Positions 4,874 to 5,993 of a stretch of DNA of 5,993 bases are shown piece after piece. The stretch is from positions 1 through 5,993 of the forward strand of contig JAAAOL010000211.1 of NCBI GenBank assembly GCA_009908885.1. The letters are read 5' to 3'. The position numbers were made by a program, and so were the translations under genes. The notes under the pieces were generated by a model. It was not told the DNA's origin. It saw only the letters and a list, made by a program, of their open reading frames with translations, and did not search any database. The number at the start of each line of letters is the position of its first letter. The first letter of the stretch is position 1. Origin of the DNA: Bacteroidota bacterium. Its GTDB lineage: Bacteria > Bacteroidota > Rhodothermia > Rhodothermales > JAAAOL01.

Positions 4874-5993
4874 GCGACATCCAGCCCTTCGCGGAGCTGG
4901 CCCAGGGGACGGCGACGGTGGTCTACAAGGGCTACCAGCCGTCGCTGGAGCGGTTCGTGCTGCTAAAAGTGTTGCGGCCCGCTTTCAGTCAGGATACGGA
5001 GCTGGTGGAGCGCTTCGAGCAGGAAGCGCGCCTCGCCGCCTCCATCCAGCACCCCAACGTGGTCGCCATCCACGCCCACGGACAGGACGACGGGCAGCCC
5101 TACCTCGCCGCCGAGTTCGTGGACGGCGTCGACCTGAAGACGCTGCTAGAACACGGACCGCTTCCGCCCGAGCTGGCGACGTTCGTTACGCTGGAAGCCG
5201 CCCGGGGCCTCCAGGCGGCGCACCGGCGCGACGTACTGCACCGCGACATCAAGCCCGAAAATATCTTGATTGCCGACGAAGGACAGGTCAAGCTGACCGA
5301 CTTCGGCCTGGCCTCCCTCATCGACGAGAGCGCAGACGTGGAGGTGCGCGGCACGTGGAGCTACCTCGCGCCTGAGGTCATCCGCGGCGCGACGCCCACC
5401 GCAGCGGCGGACCTGTTCTCACTGGGCGCGACGCTGTTCGAGATGCTGACGGCCCGCGTGCCCTTCTCCGGTCCGGACACGAGCGCCGTGCTGGACGATG
5501 TGCTGCATCACGACCCGCTGCCGCTGCTGGATCGCCTCGCCGCCGTCCCGGACGAGCTGCACGCCACCTGTGCGCACCTGCTCGCCAAGCGACCGCAGGA
5601 CCGATATGCGTCGGCCCATGCGCTGATCGAGGCGTTGAACGTGGTGCGGTCCGACCAGGGCTGGACCACCGAGGGCGATGCGCTCGCCCGCTATCTCGCC
5701 GCACCCGATGCGTACGCGTCGCCTCCGCCTGCTGCGCCCGCCCAGACGGCCGAGGCGTCGGCGGAGGCTGAACCCCTTTCCTCGACTCCGGATGCACCCG
5801 CCCCGCGACGCTGGCCGCGGCGCGTCCTGCTCGCCGTGGTGATCGCAGGCCTGGCTGTGACCGGGACGCTCCTGGCCGTATCGGTCGGAACAGATCCACC
5901 GACCGACGCCGACCCGACCGCCTCCCCCACCTCCGCACCGCCGGACGAGCCCGTCGCAGCATCTCCGTCCCCGCTCTCCACGGACTCGGCAAC
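4852..5993 (+). CDS. Transmembrane Ser/Thr protein kinase, Hanks type (3' end missing)
   Basis: This reading frame stays open to the window end (380 codons seen). Residues 7-264 form a eukaryotic-type protein kinase: the phosphate-binding loop (LAQGTATVVYKG, 16-27), ATP-lysine Lys39 in LLKVL, helix-C Glu58 in FEQEARLAASIQHPNVV, catalytic loop HRDIKPEN (130-137), DFG (150-152), and GTWSYLAPE (167-175). The lysine, HRD and DFG residues are all present, so catalysis is expected. The glycine loop is unusual: the first glycine of GxGxxG is Ala17 and the third position is Thr22. An Ala/Pro-rich juxtamembrane stretch (284-320) is followed by one transmembrane helix (about 324-346, after RRWPRR). A Thr/Pro/Ser-rich, presumably periplasmic, linker then runs off the window, so the outer domain is unseen. 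The ATG at 4852 overlaps the activator gene by 22 bp and is the only ATG near the domain start. The neighbouring sigma-54 activator is the obvious candidate substrate, which is unproven. Confidence 0.93.
   Translation, partial: MGGHRRIGDIQPFAELAQGTATVVYKGYQPSLERFVLLKVLRPAFSQDTELVERFEQEARLAASIQHPNVVAIHAHGQDDGQPYLAAEFVDGVDLKTLLEHGPLPPELATFVTLEAARGLQAAHRRDVLHRDIKPENILIADEGQVKLTDFGLASLIDESADVEVRGTWSYLAPEVIRGATPTAAADLFSLGATLFEMLTARVPFSGPDTSAVLDDVLHHDPLPLLDRLAAVPDELHATCAHLLAKRPQDRYASAHALIEALNVVRSDQGWTTEGDALARYLAAPDAYASPPPAAPAQTAEASAEAEPLSSTPDAPAPRRWPRRVLLAVVIAGLAVTGTLLAVSVGTDPPTDADPTASPTSAPPDEPVAASPSPLSTDSA

Noticed and set aside
5378..5992. Long minus-strand open frame opposite the kinase
   Set aside because: Its Arg/Pro/Ala-rich product has no recognisable motif, and the plus frame carries a complete set of kinase motifs. 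It is a GC-driven shadow frame.

Overview
The window is about 6 kb of GC-rich bacterial chromosome with densely packed genes. The best lineage guess is the Rhodothermota (Salinibacter/Rubricoccus-like, formerly placed in Bacteroidetes). The reasons are the high GC, the lack of Shine-Dalgarno-like sites before most starts, and a lipoprotein whose mature N-terminus carries an 'xxDNPLDPE' stretch of the kind I associate with that group. This is inference from style, not from a marker gene.

Left part (1-1252). The C-terminal end of a gene, probably an SDR/DUF2867 oxidoreductase, converges with tspO, a five-helix tryptophan-rich membrane protein on the minus strand. Upstream of tspO, also on the minus strand, is hisI, a monofunctional phosphoribosyl-AMP cyclohydrolase of histidine synthesis. 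The 197-bp spacer between hisI and tspO holds two facing arrays of degenerate 7-bp repeats that can fold into a 21-position stem.

Middle (1253-2346). A divergent spacer separates hisI from a plus-strand pair: yidD (membrane insertion factor) and moaB (molybdopterin adenylyltransferase). The two overlap by a GTGA junction. A second degenerate 7-bp array, with a different consensus, forms the last 35 bases of yidD and supplies the G of the moaB start codon.

Right part (2347-5993). Three plus-strand genes are packed like an operon: a surface or periplasmic lipoprotein (carboxypeptidase-regulatory-like domain plus an FN3-like C-terminus); 7 bp later a GAF/AAA+/Fis sigma-54 activator; and, overlapping it by 22 bp, a eukaryotic-type Ser/Thr protein kinase with one transmembrane segment, cut by the window end. 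Together they suggest an envelope-to-sigma-54 signalling module in which a kinase replaces the histidine kinase/receiver pair. That is a hypothesis from gene order and domain content.

The main points for a second look are the lipoprotein-activator-kinase unit and the two 7-bp-period arrays.
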